Shown here one piece after another: positions 26,481-35,914 of a stretch of DNA of 64,000 nucleotides. Every line of letters begins with the position of its first letter. The stretch's first letter is position 1. Origin of the DNA: Butyrivibrio sp. (GTDB lineage: Bacteria; Bacillota; Clostridia; Lachnospirales; Lachnospiraceae); NCBI GenBank assembly GCA_015056655.1, contig SVFV01000009.1, positions 58,575-122,574 of the forward strand, in the 5' to 3' direction. The translations under genes and the position numbers were made by a program. The notes beneath the pieces were generated by a model. That model saw only the letters and a list, made by a program, of their open reading frames with translations. It was not told the DNA's origin and searched no databases.

Positions 26481-27366
26481 CCGCGTTTTTTGCTACATGA
26501 AGGTCAACCTTCCAGTACATGTTCTTGAATTCTGAAGGGGTGCAGCCCTTGTGAATCTTGAACATTCGGATGAAGGAGGAGATTGAGGAGAAACCGCAGT
26601 GGACAGCTACGTCGGTGACTGTGTTGTTTGGCTCCATGAGCATCTCCTGAGCTTTAACTATTCGTTTTTGATTTACATATTTATAGAAGCTCGTTCCGGT
26701 GAACTGCTTGAAAAGTCTCTCGAAGTGGAATTTACTAAAGCCACTCATTCCAGCGATGGCGTCGAGCTTTAACTCATCGGAGCAGTGTGAATTTATGTAA
26801 TCGCAAATTTCGGTAAATTTGATCACAAGCTCATCCTGAGTTTTCATCTTGTCGTCCATGCTGTCCTCGTAGTTCTTTGCATGATTCCTTCCAACAAGGA
26901 CAAGCATCTCGAGAAGCTTACTATAGATATTCATTTCTGAGAAGGAATCACCGGACATGTATTCCTTTTTGATCTCTAAAAGGAGTTCCTTTATTTTGCC
27001 ATGAATCTCAGGATAATCCTCCTTTGTAACGATGGTGTAGGGATACATTACTGATAAAAGTACCTCAACCTCTCTCATGAAACGAAGCTGTGTTGTGTTT
27101 GGCTGGAAAATCACACGTCTGCCAGTAGATGGAGCAGCGATAGCGTGAATACATCCAGGACATATGAAACAGATATCATCCTTTTTAAGCTCCACATCCC
27201 TGTTGGGGAAATGGAGATAATAGCTGTTCTCTATCGGCATAATGATCTCGATTGCCGGATGCCAGTGAGCAGGATAATCCTCGTTCTGCACATTATCATA
27301 GAGCTTTAAAGTAGTGCTCTTTTTGAAATTTACGGTTTCAATCATTCCATTTAAAGTTTCAATCAT
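26473..27366 (-). CDS. AraC-family transcriptional regulator with N-terminal cupin
   Basis: A 297-residue regulator. I start at the ATG at 27366, preceded by GGGGG; the upstream extension to 27414 lacks a ribosome binding site. Residues 1-150 include a cupin-like sensor (HWHPAIEIIMPIENSYYLHF, and GDIC-like KKDDICFICPGCIHAI). Residues about 190-290 hold the two AraC helix-turn-helix motifs, including MSGFSKFHFERLFKQ and VTDVAVHCGFSSISSFIRMF. Such proteins usually sense a sugar or related small molecule. The gene is divergent from the GGDEF-EAL gene, with a shared intergenic region of 257 nt. The target is unknown. Confidence 0.9.
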   Translation of the reverse strand: MIETLNGMIETVNFKKSTTLKLYDNVQNEDYPAHWHPAIEIIMPIENSYYLHFPNRDVELKKDDICFICPGCIHAIAAPSTGRRVIFQPNTTQLRFMREVEVLLSVMYPYTIVTKEDYPEIHGKIKELLLEIKKEYMSGDSFSEMNIYSKLLEMLVLVGRNHAKNYEDSMDDKMKTQDELVIKFTEICDYINSHCSDELKLDAIAGMSGFSKFHFERLFKQFTGTSFYKYVNQKRIVKAQEMLMEPNNTVTDVAVHCGFSSISSFIRMFKIHKGCTPSEFKNMYWKVDLHVAKNAAL

Positions 27367-27623
27367 ACCTAAACCCCCGAAAACTTTTGAAAACGATTTC
27401 AAATCTCTTCCCAATTATTGCTTTTTGCCGATTTTCTATCAACAGACAAAGTATAGTTTATGGGGGGATAAATTATATTTGCTTGGAGGAATAAAACTTT
27501 TTATATATTTTTAAGAATTAATTTCTACTTAAGATATTTATAAAACACATAGTTTATAATGGTTTTTCGTATTTATGCTATCATGAGATTAGTAATTTTA
27601 GAGCGGATGGAGCCGGCGAAAAT

Positions 27624-30134
27624 ATGAATAAGAAATTCGATTTTCACAGGTTAAGACACATATATGTCGGTCTAAGTGTACTTTGCCTGTGCCTGGCCAT
27701 AGTGTTCCTCCGAAGGTTCGTACACCAGGAGGCTGCTACATCTTATGAGATACCTGCAGATTATGTGGAAGAGGTAAATCATAGGGTGCTTTTGTTTTGC
27801 TCCTACAATCCCCAATACTACACATATTCAGAACAAATAGACGGCTTTAATGATGGCCTTTGTGCTAATGGCATCGAGTATGATGTCATATTTATGGACG
27901 GCAAAAACTACAATACCGAAAAGGATCACGAGGACTTCTTTAAGTTTTTCAAAGCAAGAATGAGCGCAGGGAAAAAGTACGACGGAATTATCATAGTTGA
28001 TGATGATGCCCTCGAGTTTACCTGCAACAATAGAGAAGAGCTCTTTGGCGATCTTCCCATTGTTTTCATTGGGGCTAATGACCTTTCGATTGCCAAAAAG
28101 GCTGTAAATATGAAGGGAATCACTGGCTTTTATGAGAATGATTATCTGAAGGATACCCTTAATCTGGCTTTTGAACTTCTACCAAATAATAAAGAAATAT
28201 ATGGCTTATATGACAATTCAGTCGCCGGAAAATCAGATGCTGAGCGTTTTTCAAGTATGCAATACAGATATCCGGAATATAATTTCCATCCGGTTGATGT
28301 CTCAGAGCTTAAAGACAGTGAATTAATTAAAGTAATAGAGAGCATTCCTGATGACGGAATCATAATCTATATGACTTGTTTCATCGATGCAGAAGGTCGT
28401 AACCATTCCATTTATGAAATGACCAGCTTTTTGAGCAAGTATTCAGATGCACCGATTATGCGCTGCTATGAGAGCGGAGTTGGAAATGGAGTTCTGGGAG
28501 CTGTGGGTATGCAGTTCTACGAGCAGGCAAAGCAGGCAGGCGAGACTATGGCCAGTGTGCTAAATGGTGAGGAAGAAATAGATTCTATCAGAATAAGCCT
28601 TGAAACTCCCAGCGTAACAGTCTTTGATTATAACCTCATGGAGAAGTACAACATAGATGAAAGACTTCTTCCTGAAGATGCAATAATTTATAACAAGCCT
28701 ATTTCATTCTGGGAAAAGTACGGCGATGTAATGCCTACAGCATGCTTTATTTTTGCTTCACTCATTTTCTTCCTTCTTAATCTGAATGAGGTTGTGATTG
28801 AAGGTAAGCGTATCAATAGTGAGCTCATGGAATCACGAGATGAGCTTGAAAGATCACATGAGAGACTTAAATATCTGGCAGAACATGATGATTTCCTGGA
28901 CATTTTAAACAGGCGAAGCGCAGTAAATTACCTGCGTGACATTACTACGCCTGACAGTGTCTATTCAATATTGATGGTGGATATTGATAACTTTAAGGAT
29001 ATCAATGAAACCTATGGACATCAGGTGGCAGATGAGATTCTTAAGTATCTGTCCTTAGAGCTTGAAAAGCTTTCTGATGACAATGGATGGATGCTTGCAA
29101 GATATGGCGGAGATGAGTTCCTTGTTATGGCAAAGGCTGAGCGCGTAACAGAGGATAGCCCTACCATAGAACATATTATGAATATTTTCAGAACTCCTAT
29201 TTCTATTGGAGATGAAACCATTGCTATGAGCTGCAGTATGGGTATCTCTGTTTCTGATGGAATGACACTTCCTGATCAGCACATTATAAATGCTGAGATA
29301 GCCATGTATGAAGCAAAACTTCGTGGCAGAAACAAGGCATTCCTATACTCTAATGAATTAAAGAAAAAGGTTAGAGACGAGAATAAGATCAAGGCAAAGA
29401 TCCTTGATGCGATAGATAATAATAAGTTCTTCATGGTTTATCAGCCTCAGATTGATACACAGACCTGCAAGGTTATCGGCTATGAAGCTCTGGTTAGAAT
29501 GGAAGAGGGAATTTCTCCAGGAGTATTTATTCCTATAGCTGAGGCAAGTGGCTGGGTTGCAAGGATAGGACGAATCACGACTGAGCTTGTAATCAGTCAG
29601 CTTTCCGAGTGGAAAAAACAGGGGCATACTCTTCATCCGATTTCAATAAACTTCTCATCTAATCAGCTGAATGATACCGGATATGTGGACTTTTTGAAGG
29701 AGACACTTGAGAAATATGATGTTTCTTCAAACCTGGTTGAGATAGAAGTTACGGAGAGCCTTTTCCTTGAAAGAACTGACAAGGCGAAGAAGCTCTTTGA
29801 CAGATTAAAGGAGATGAATATCAGGATTCTCATGGATGATTTTGGTACGGGATACTCATCTCTTGGATACCTTACATATATTCCTGTTGATGTGATAAAG
29901 CTGGATAAATCATTAGTTGATGCTTACCTGGTTGATGGTAAGGATCGCTTCATAAAAGATGTTATTTTACTTGCCCATGATCTCGACAAGATGATTATAA
30001 TAGAAGGGGTAGAAGAAAAATGGCAATATGAGAGACTAAAGGAGTTTAAAGCTGATATAATTCAAGGGTACTACTTTAGTAAACCACTTAAGCCAGAGGA
30101 GGCAATTGTTTTTGATGTTAAGGCATCAGATTAA
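27624..30134 (+). CDS. Membrane c-di-GMP enzyme: ABC-type substrate-binding sensor + GGDEF + EAL
   Basis: An 836-residue signalling protein. It has an N-terminal membrane segment (about 16-32), then an extracytoplasmic domain resembling ABC substrate-binding proteins (about 52-345; RVLLFCSYNP, GIIIVDDDAL, LPIVFIGAND). A second membrane segment (about 370-388) and a short coiled coil follow. The GGDEF domain has an intact RYGGDEF (about residue 494), so it can be a diguanylate cyclase. The EAL domain has YEALVRM (about 620), EVTESLF, DDFGTGYSSLGYL (about 737) and IEGVE, so it can be a phosphodiesterase. Which activity dominates cannot be read. Ligand binding outside the cell presumably sets c-di-GMP output. 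The K+ channel gene begins 15 nt downstream, so the two are likely co-transcribed. Confidence 0.9.
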   Translation: MNKKFDFHRLRHIYVGLSVLCLCLAIVFLRRFVHQEAATSYEIPADYVEEVNHRVLLFCSYNPQYYTYSEQIDGFNDGLCANGIEYDVIFMDGKNYNTEKDHEDFFKFFKARMSAGKKYDGIIIVDDDALEFTCNNREELFGDLPIVFIGANDLSIAKKAVNMKGITGFYENDYLKDTLNLAFELLPNNKEIYGLYDNSVAGKSDAERFSSMQYRYPEYNFHPVDVSELKDSELIKVIESIPDDGIIIYMTCFIDAEGRNHSIYEMTSFLSKYSDAPIMRCYESGVGNGVLGAVGMQFYEQAKQAGETMASVLNGEEEIDSIRISLETPSVTVFDYNLMEKYNIDERLLPEDAIIYNKPISFWEKYGDVMPTACFIFASLIFFLLNLNEVVIEGKRINSELMESRDELERSHERLKYLAEHDDFLDILNRRSAVNYLRDITTPDSVYSILMVDIDNFKDINETYGHQVADEILKYLSLELEKLSDDNGWMLARYGGDEFLVMAKAERVTEDSPTIEHIMNIFRTPISIGDETIAMSCSMGISVSDGMTLPDQHIINAEIAMYEAKLRGRNKAFLYSNELKKKVRDENKIKAKILDAIDNNKFFMVYQPQIDTQTCKVIGYEALVRMEEGISPGVFIPIAEASGWVARIGRITTELVISQLSEWKKQGHTLHPISINFSSNQLNDTGYVDFLKETLEKYDVSSNLVEIEVTESLFLERTDKAKKLFDRLKEMNIRILMDDFGTGYSSLGYLTYIPVDVIKLDKSLVDAYLVDGKDRFIKDVILLAHDLDKMIIIEGVEEKWQYERLKEFKADIIQGYYFSKPLKPEEAIVFDVKASD

Positions 30135-30149
30135 CAATCAGGGGAGTGT

Positions 30150-31364
30150 ATGGAAGAGAAAAAATCTGACTTTTTAGCGGCGAGAGAGCAACTTTATAAA
30201 ATAGTGTCTGTGGGTTATCTTGGGGACTGGATAAGTATAGCCTATGACCTTGTCGGAACAATCGCTTTAATAATAAACCTTGCGGCAGCATTTTTATCCA
30301 CTTATGCAAGCCTGGAAGCAAAATATGGTGCTATTTTTCACACTATAGAGGCGGTGACAGTATTTTTCTTTGCAGTCGATTACGTGCTTCGACTTATCAG
30401 TGCAAAGTGTATATATCCTAATAAATCTGAGCTTGGAGCAGTCATAAAATATATCTTTTCGTTTGTGGGTATTATCGAGCTTTTAAGCTTTTTGCCTTAT
30501 TACTTACCTGTGTTTTTTCCTGCTGGAGCAACAGCTTTTCGTATGTTCCGCGTGGCAAGGATATTCAGGCTCTTTAGGATAAATGCGTATTATGACTCTT
30601 TGAATGTAATCACTGAGGTCATCAAAAGTAAGTCTCAGCAGCTTCTTTCATCAATGTTTATCATTGCGGTAATGATGCTTGCATCAAGTCTTTGCATGTA
30701 TTCCGTAGAGCATGAGGCTCAGCCGGATGTCTTTGAAAATGCATTTTCCGGAATATGGTGGGCAGCATCGACGCTTTTAACTGTAGGCTATGGAGATATT
30801 TATCCTATTACACCGATGGGTAAGTTACTTGGTATTTTGCTGGCATTCCTGGGAGTTGGAATTGTCGCTATCCCTACAGGTATTATTTCCGCCGGATTCG
30901 TCGAACAGTACACAAAGCTTAAGCACATGGGCGACTATGCAAAGAGCATAGATATGCATTTCATCAAGGTGGAGCTTAGTGCTAAGGACGGATGGGCTGA
31001 TAAGAAGATTAGAAATATAGAGCTTCCTCATGGAGCAATCATTGCAATGATCCTGAGAAGAGGAAATGTTATTATCCCCAATGGTAATATCATTCTTGAA
31101 GCTGGAGATAAGGTGGTTATCGGTGCACAGGCACTTAAAAATGACGTGCCCATGCATCTGAAAGAAGTAACACTTGGCGATACACATCCCTGGTGTGAGA
31201 AGTTTATAAAAGACCTTGATTTCCCAAGACAGACAATTCTTTTATCCATCAAAAGAGGCTCAAGGTCTATTGTTCCAAAGGGCGGTGTTAAGTTAAAGGC
31301 AGGAGATACTATTGTTGTAATCTCCAAAGTTCATCTTCCGGAAGAGGATGTAATAGAGGTTTAA
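30150..31364 (+). CDS. Voltage-gated-type K+ channel with two RCK_C domains
   Basis: A 404-residue membrane channel. Six membrane helices are seen, with an S4-like helix carrying spaced arginines (FRMFRVARIFRLFR, about 131-144) and the selectivity filter TVGYGD (about 211-216). The cytoplasmic tail has two successive TrkA_C/RCK_C-type domains (about 274-327 and 346-398: GAIIAMILRRGNVIIPNG...LEAGDKVVI and QTILLSIKRGSRSIVPKG...LKAGDTIVV) but no NAD-binding RCK_N Rossmann domain. RCK_C domains bind small ligands such as c-di-AMP in other K+ proteins. GGGGAG precedes the ATG. It follows the GGDEF-EAL gene by 15 nt, and its last 4 nt overlap the end of the convergent TetR gene. Confidence 0.9.
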   Translation: MEEKKSDFLAAREQLYKIVSVGYLGDWISIAYDLVGTIALIINLAAAFLSTYASLEAKYGAIFHTIEAVTVFFFAVDYVLRLISAKCIYPNKSELGAVIKYIFSFVGIIELLSFLPYYLPVFFPAGATAFRMFRVARIFRLFRINAYYDSLNVITEVIKSKSQQLLSSMFIIAVMMLASSLCMYSVEHEAQPDVFENAFSGIWWAASTLLTVGYGDIYPITPMGKLLGILLAFLGVGIVAIPTGIISAGFVEQYTKLKHMGDYAKSIDMHFIKVELSAKDGWADKKIRNIELPHGAIIAMILRRGNVIIPNGNIILEAGDKVVIGAQALKNDVPMHLKEVTLGDTHPWCEKFIKDLDFPRQTILLSIKRGSRSIVPKGGVKLKAGDTIVVISKVHLPEEDVIEV

Positions 31365-31918
31365 TCCTCATTTCCACAGGTGAATTTTTTGCCACTGAAA
31401 AGATCATAGATCAGAGCTTTAAGCTGATCCTCAGTGATCTTGTCACTGTTTAAGCAATAGTGCTTAGCAATAATTGTAAGTCCTGCAGCAAGGAAATCTG
31501 CAGTGATATTATTTACTACGACATCATCATCAAAATGCATTTCTTTACAGGAAGAAAAAGCATTGTAGAGATTGCACTGCATCATATAGATAATTTTGTT
31601 TTTAACAAGGAGCTGCAAAATCTCCTTTTTGGAGAGAATGTATTTGCTATAGGCTTCGCTCAGCTGAGTAAGCGTAGGAGTTCCTTTGCATTTGCATTCA
31701 TGAGCAGGCTGGAAATCATAGTGCTTTGCAAGAACAAATGCTACGATGTTTTCCTTGGACTCAAAAAGAGTATAGAAGGTCTGCCTTGATACATCAGCCT
31801 GTTTACAGATTTCGCTGATGCTGATCTTGGAATACTCTTCATTTCGCAAAAGTTTAATGAAGCTGTCTGCGATATTCTTTTGAGAGCTTAATGCTGTTTT
31901 GTTGCATCCTTCGTACAT
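31361..31918 (-). CDS. TetR/AcrR-family transcriptional regulator
   Basis: A 185-residue regulator with a TetR-type N-terminal helix-turn-helix (about residues 10-57: SSQKNIADSFIKLLR, KISISEICKQADVSRQTFYTLFES). The C-terminal ligand-binding half is helical and has several Cys and Tyr residues. GGAG lies 8 nt before the ATG. It is divergent from the hybrid histidine kinase gene, and the 85-nt gap holds a minus-strand promoter with a palindrome, so it likely represses itself and perhaps the kinase. Confidence 0.9.
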   Translation of the reverse strand: MYEGCNKTALSSQKNIADSFIKLLRNEEYSKISISEICKQADVSRQTFYTLFESKENIVAFVLAKHYDFQPAHECKCKGTPTLTQLSEAYSKYILSKKEILQLLVKNKIIYMMQCNLYNAFSSCKEMHFDDDVVVNNITADFLAAGLTIIAKHYCLNSDKITEDQLKALIYDLFSGKKFTCGNED

Positions 31919-31956
31919 ATTGGTTTCTCCATGGAAAACAGTAAGATTTTTTTATT

Positions 31957-31985
31957 ATTATTCCTATTTCATTGACATCTGTCAA
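31957..31985 (-). promoter_or_regulatory. Promoter and palindromic operator of the TetR gene
   Basis: On the minus strand TTGACA (31985-31980), a 17-bp spacer and AATAAT (31962-31957) make a plausible promoter for the TetR gene. Its -35 is half of the 6-bp-arm palindrome TTGACATCTGTCAA (31972-31985), a natural place for autorepression. A further palindrome-like TTTCTCCATGGAAA lies at 31924-31937 beside the ribosome binding site. Confidence 0.55.
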
Positions 31986-32003
31986 GGATTATGAGGGCTC
32001 GCA

Positions 32004-34544
32004 ATGAAAAAAGGTTTTGCAGAAGATGTTATTGGAATCGTAAAGGGTAAAAAAGCTCCGGGATTCGCATTCAAGCTGGCTGTTGTAATCGCGGTTATGC
32101 TTCTTGCTGCAAACTTTTTCCTTGGCTCATTTCTTGTTCATAGTTCAAAGAATTCACTAAAAACTCTCATTCAAAATCGCATGCTTGATATTTCCAATAC
32201 TGCTGCTGCAAGTCTTGATGGCGATGTATTAATGGACCTTAAGGCAGAGGATAAGGGAACAGAAAAGTATCAGATCATTAATGATACTCTTGCTGTTTAT
32301 CAGGAAAATATAGATCTGAAGTATATCTATTGTATACGCAAAAGTGGTGAGAATGAATTCACCTTTACTGTTGATCCCACAATCGAAGACCCGGGTGAAT
32401 TTGGTGCGCCTATTGTGACAACCAAGGCACTTGTGGCTGCATCTGAAGGTACGGCTTCTGTTGATGAAGAACCCTATGAGGATTCATGGGGCAGATTTTA
32501 TAGTGCCTACAGCCCTGTGTTTGATTCTGAGGGAAAAGTAGCAGGAATAGTTGCAGTAGATTTTTCTGCCGACTGGTACGATGAACAGATAGCTAAGCAG
32601 ACCAGAATGATCGTTATAAACAGTATTGTTTCTGTGCTTATGGGTATCATCATGGTCCTGATTGCAACAAGAGGCCTTAGAAATCAGATAGGAGATATAA
32701 CTGAGGAGCTAGAGGATGTTGTAGGGGATATTGATGAGCTTACAAGAGAGATAAACCCAGATGCAGTGACGGAGAGGATTGATATTATTGATGCTGGTGA
32801 TGTTAAAGCTGTTGGAGGCAGAATCCATGAGATAAAACAGGCTTTGCATGGGTATGTTCAGGATAAGCATTCTCAGGCAGCAAGCATGATCACTGCGCTT
32901 TCTTCAGATTATCGAAGTGTTTATTATATTAACCTTGATCAGAATGAGGGTATCTGTTATCAGTCCCATACTGAGATTGATGATGGTCTGAAAAAGGGAG
33001 AGCATTTCAAATATGAAGAAACCTTGAAGGGGTATGCAGAGAAATATGTTGTAGAGAAAAACCGCGAGGAATTTCTGGAGTTTGCAAACCCTGATTCTAT
33101 TAGAAAAGCGCTTTTAAGTGACCGAGTTATTTCTCTTAGATACATGATAAACAGAAAAGGACAGGAGTCCTATGAGATGGTGCGTATAGCTGGTGTCAGA
33201 AGACCTGAGGACAGGGATGACCATATCGTACATGCCATCGGTCTTGGATTTGCAGATGTGGATTCTCAGACGAGAAAATCGATTGCTGAAAGTCAGGCGC
33301 TTAGTGATGCCTTGAAGGCAGCAGAGGAAGCCAGCAGAGCAAAGACCGCATTCTTGTCTAACATGAGCCATGAGATAAGAACACCTATGAATGCAATCAT
33401 AGGTCTTGATCATATTGCCCTTAGTGAGCCGGGACTTCCTGATAGTACAAGAGAACACCTTAAAAAAATAGGATCTTCTGCAGATTATCTATTGAAAATT
33501 ATCAATGACATTCTTGATATGTCCAGAATAGAAGCTGGAAAGATGGTTCTTAAATCAGAGATTTTCTCTTTGGTTGAACTGGAAAATCAGATAAATGTAA
33601 TGATTGGTGGTCAGTGCCACGACAAAGGAATCAACTGGCATAGTGAGATAGTAGGAAGCTTTGGCGAATACTACATCGGTGACGACATGAAGCTAAAGCA
33701 GGTACTGATAAATATCCTTGGTAACTCAGTAAAATTCACCAAGGAAGGCGGAGATATCTTCTTTAAAGTAGAGAAAATAAGAAGCTTTGATAATAAGTCG
33801 GTTTTCAAGTTCACCATGAGAGATACCGGAATTGGTATGAGCGAGGATTATATACCAAAGCTATTTGAACCCTTCAGTCAGGAGGATTTAAGCACTAAGA
33901 CTATTTACGGAAGTACCGGACTTGGAATGTCTATTTCCAAGAATATTGTTGAAATGATGAACGGTGAAATAGACGTCAGAAGTAAGAAGGGAGAGGGGAC
34001 AACCTTTACTGTTACACTGACGCTTGAGGAGTCTGCAAATGCAGGAGATGCTAAGGCTTCTTCTAGTCCGGAAAATGCAGCCGGAATGAATGATGATAAG
34101 TCGGAAGGCGAAAAGAATGTAGAGAGCGCAGCAGACGAGATGCCTGTTGTAAACGAGGCGTTCCTTAAAGGCAGACATTTCCTTCTTGCTGAGGATATTC
34201 CTGTTAACGCCAAGATTGTAATGATGATCTTAAAGAAAAAAGAAGCAGTAGTAGACCACGCTGAGAATGGCAGACTTGCACTTGAAATGTTTGAAAAGAG
34301 CGAGCCCGGATTCTATTCTGCAATTCTGATGGATATGAGAATGCCCGAAATGGACGGACTTGAAGCTACCAGGGCAATACGTGAATTAGACAGAGAGGAT
34401 GCAAAGAGTATTCCTATTATCGCACTTACTGCAAATGCATTTGAGGAGGATGTGGAGAGAAGCCTTCAGTCAGGCCTTAATGCGCATCTTTCAAAGCCGA
34501 TTGAACCGGATGTTCTGTATAGTACTTTGGCAAGACTGATATAG
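32004..34544 (+). CDS. Membrane hybrid histidine kinase with C-terminal receiver
   Basis: An 846-residue sensor kinase. Two membrane segments (about 23-45 and 203-222) enclose an extracytoplasmic Cache-like domain, with AAASLDGDVL and WGRFYSAYSPVFDSEGKVAGIVAVDF. A cytoplasmic linker with a possible PAS-like region (about 290-420) follows. HisKA has the phospho-acceptor H456 in SNMSHEIRTPMN. HATPase_c (about 565-680) has NILGNSVKFT, DTGIGMS and GSTGLGMSI. After an acidic Ala/Ser/Glu linker the receiver domain (about 725-846) has the phospho-Asp D777 in LMDMRMPEMDG and the conserved Lys in LSKPI. No output regulator is adjacent, so phosphotransfer goes elsewhere. The divergent TetR gene may control it. 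Confidence 0.92.
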   Translation: MKKGFAEDVIGIVKGKKAPGFAFKLAVVIAVMLLAANFFLGSFLVHSSKNSLKTLIQNRMLDISNTAAASLDGDVLMDLKAEDKGTEKYQIINDTLAVYQENIDLKYIYCIRKSGENEFTFTVDPTIEDPGEFGAPIVTTKALVAASEGTASVDEEPYEDSWGRFYSAYSPVFDSEGKVAGIVAVDFSADWYDEQIAKQTRMIVINSIVSVLMGIIMVLIATRGLRNQIGDITEELEDVVGDIDELTREINPDAVTERIDIIDAGDVKAVGGRIHEIKQALHGYVQDKHSQAASMITALSSDYRSVYYINLDQNEGICYQSHTEIDDGLKKGEHFKYEETLKGYAEKYVVEKNREEFLEFANPDSIRKALLSDRVISLRYMINRKGQESYEMVRIAGVRRPEDRDDHIVHAIGLGFADVDSQTRKSIAESQALSDALKAAEEASRAKTAFLSNMSHEIRTPMNAIIGLDHIALSEPGLPDSTREHLKKIGSSADYLLKIINDILDMSRIEAGKMVLKSEIFSLVELENQINVMIGGQCHDKGINWHSEIVGSFGEYYIGDDMKLKQVLINILGNSVKFTKEGGDIFFKVEKIRSFDNKSVFKFTMRDTGIGMSEDYIPKLFEPFSQEDLSTKTIYGSTGLGMSISKNIVEMMNGEIDVRSKKGEGTTFTVTLTLEESANAGDAKASSSPENAAGMNDDKSEGEKNVESAADEMPVVNEAFLKGRHFLLAEDIPVNAKIVMMILKKKEAVVDHAENGRLALEMFEKSEPGFYSAILMDMRMPEMDGLEATRAIRELDREDAKSIPIIALTANAFEEDVERSLQSGLNAHLSKPIEPDVLYSTLARLI

Positions 34545-34556
34545 CTTATTCCTAAT

Positions 34557-34622
34557 CTCGTAATTTACTTTTGACTAATCTGTGCTATATTTATAAGCAT
34601 GATTATGTGATTACGAGAGGAG
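34557..34622 (+). promoter_or_regulatory. Inverted repeat and promoter-like region upstream of metY
   Basis: Arms CTCGTAAT (34557-34564) and ATTACGAG (34610-34617) are perfect complements, and the right arm overlaps the ribosome binding site GAGAGGAG (34615-34622). Between them TTGACT (34571-34576) and TATAAG (34592-34597) are 15 bp apart, a weak promoter. No SAM riboswitch is present in this 85-nt leader. Confidence 0.4.
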
Positions 34623-34629
34623 CATTATT

Positions 34630-35907
34630 ATGAGCGATTATACAATCAACACAAAATGCGTACAGGGCGGTTACACACCTGGCAATGGTGAGCCCAGACA
34701 GATCCCGATTGTCCAGTCTACAACATTTAAGTATGACACCAGCAGCGATATGGGAAAGCTTTTCGATCTGGAGGCATCTGGTTATTTCTATACAAGACTT
34801 CAGAACCCTACAAACGATTATGTTGCTGCTAAGATAGCAGAGCTTGAGGGTGGAACAGCAGCAATGCTCACATCTTCAGGACAGGCTGCTAACTTTTTTG
34901 CAATGTTCAATCTTTGCGAGGCTGGAGATCACATCGTTTCATCTGCATCAATCTATGGTGGAACCTTCAATCTTCTTGCTGTAACAATGTCTAAGATGGG
35001 CATCGAGACAACCTTCATATCTCCTGACTGCACAGAGGAAGAGCTTAATGCAGCATTCAAGGAGAACACAAAGCTTGTATTTGGTGAGACTATCGCAAAT
35101 CCTGCACTTACTGTTCTTGATATTGAGAAGTTTGCAAAGGCAGCACATGCTCATAATGTGCCTCTTATTGTTGATAATACATTCCCTACACCTGTAAACT
35201 GCAGACCTATCGAATGGGGCGCTGATATCGTTACTCATTCAACAACAAAGTACATGGACGGTCATGGCGTTGCAGTTGGTGGTGCTATCATTGATTCCGG
35301 AAAATTCGACTGGATGGCTAACGCTGAGAAATTCCCTGGACTTACAACTCCTGATGATTCTTATCACGGAATTGTATATGCTGAGAAGTTTGGAAAAGAA
35401 GGAGCTTTTATAACCAAGTGCACATCACAGCTTATGCGTGACCTTGGAAGTATTCAGTCTCCTCAGAATGCATTCTATCTTAATCTTGGTCTTGAGTCAC
35501 TTCACGTAAGAATGCCTCGTCACGTTGAGAATGGACTTGCTGTTGCACAGTTCCTTGAAAAGCATCCTAAGGTAGTTAAGGTTAACTATCCTGGACTTGA
35601 GTCAGATCCTTACTATGAGGTAGCTAAGAAATATATGCCTAATGGTGGTTGTGGTGTTGTTTCCTTCGAGCTTGAAGGTGGCAGAAAGGCTGCTGAAGAC
35701 TTCATGGGTAAGCTTAAGCTTGCAGCTATCGAAACGCATGTTGCTGATGCCAGAACATGTTGCCTGAACCCTGCTACATCAACTCACAGACAGATGTCAG
35801 ATGAGCAGCTTGAAGCAGCAGGAATACCTGCAGGCCTTATCAGAATCTCCTGTGGCCTTGAGGATAAGAAGGATCTCATCGCTGACCTTGAGCAGGCATT
35901 AGCATGA
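34630..35907 (+). CDS. metY: O-acetylhomoserine sulfhydrylase / homocysteine synthase
   Basis: A 425-residue PLP enzyme of the Cys/Met metabolism family. It forms homocysteine from O-acetylhomoserine and sulfide, a direct-sulfhydrylation route to methionine. The PLP lysine is in THSTTKYMDGHG. Other family features are TRLQNPTNDYVAAKIAELEGG, SSGQAANFFA, and the Asp and Asn of the cofactor pocket in LIVDNTFPTP. The length fits MetY (about 425) rather than the shorter cystathionine gamma-synthase. It stands alone, without a SAM riboswitch, and is followed by a repeated stem-loop. Confidence 0.93.
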   Translation: MSDYTINTKCVQGGYTPGNGEPRQIPIVQSTTFKYDTSSDMGKLFDLEASGYFYTRLQNPTNDYVAAKIAELEGGTAAMLTSSGQAANFFAMFNLCEAGDHIVSSASIYGGTFNLLAVTMSKMGIETTFISPDCTEEELNAAFKENTKLVFGETIANPALTVLDIEKFAKAAHAHNVPLIVDNTFPTPVNCRPIEWGADIVTHSTTKYMDGHGVAVGGAIIDSGKFDWMANAEKFPGLTTPDDSYHGIVYAEKFGKEGAFITKCTSQLMRDLGSIQSPQNAFYLNLGLESLHVRMPRHVENGLAVAQFLEKHPKVVKVNYPGLESDPYYEVAKKYMPNGGCGVVSFELEGGRKAAEDFMGKLKLAAIETHVADARTCCLNPATSTHRQMSDEQLEAAGIPAGLIRISCGLEDKKDLIADLEQALA

Positions 35908-35914
35908 TAGATTA

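Noticed and set aside
34545..34629. SAM riboswitch before metY
   Set aside because: The leader is only 85 nt and lacks the SAM-I core motifs and terminator.
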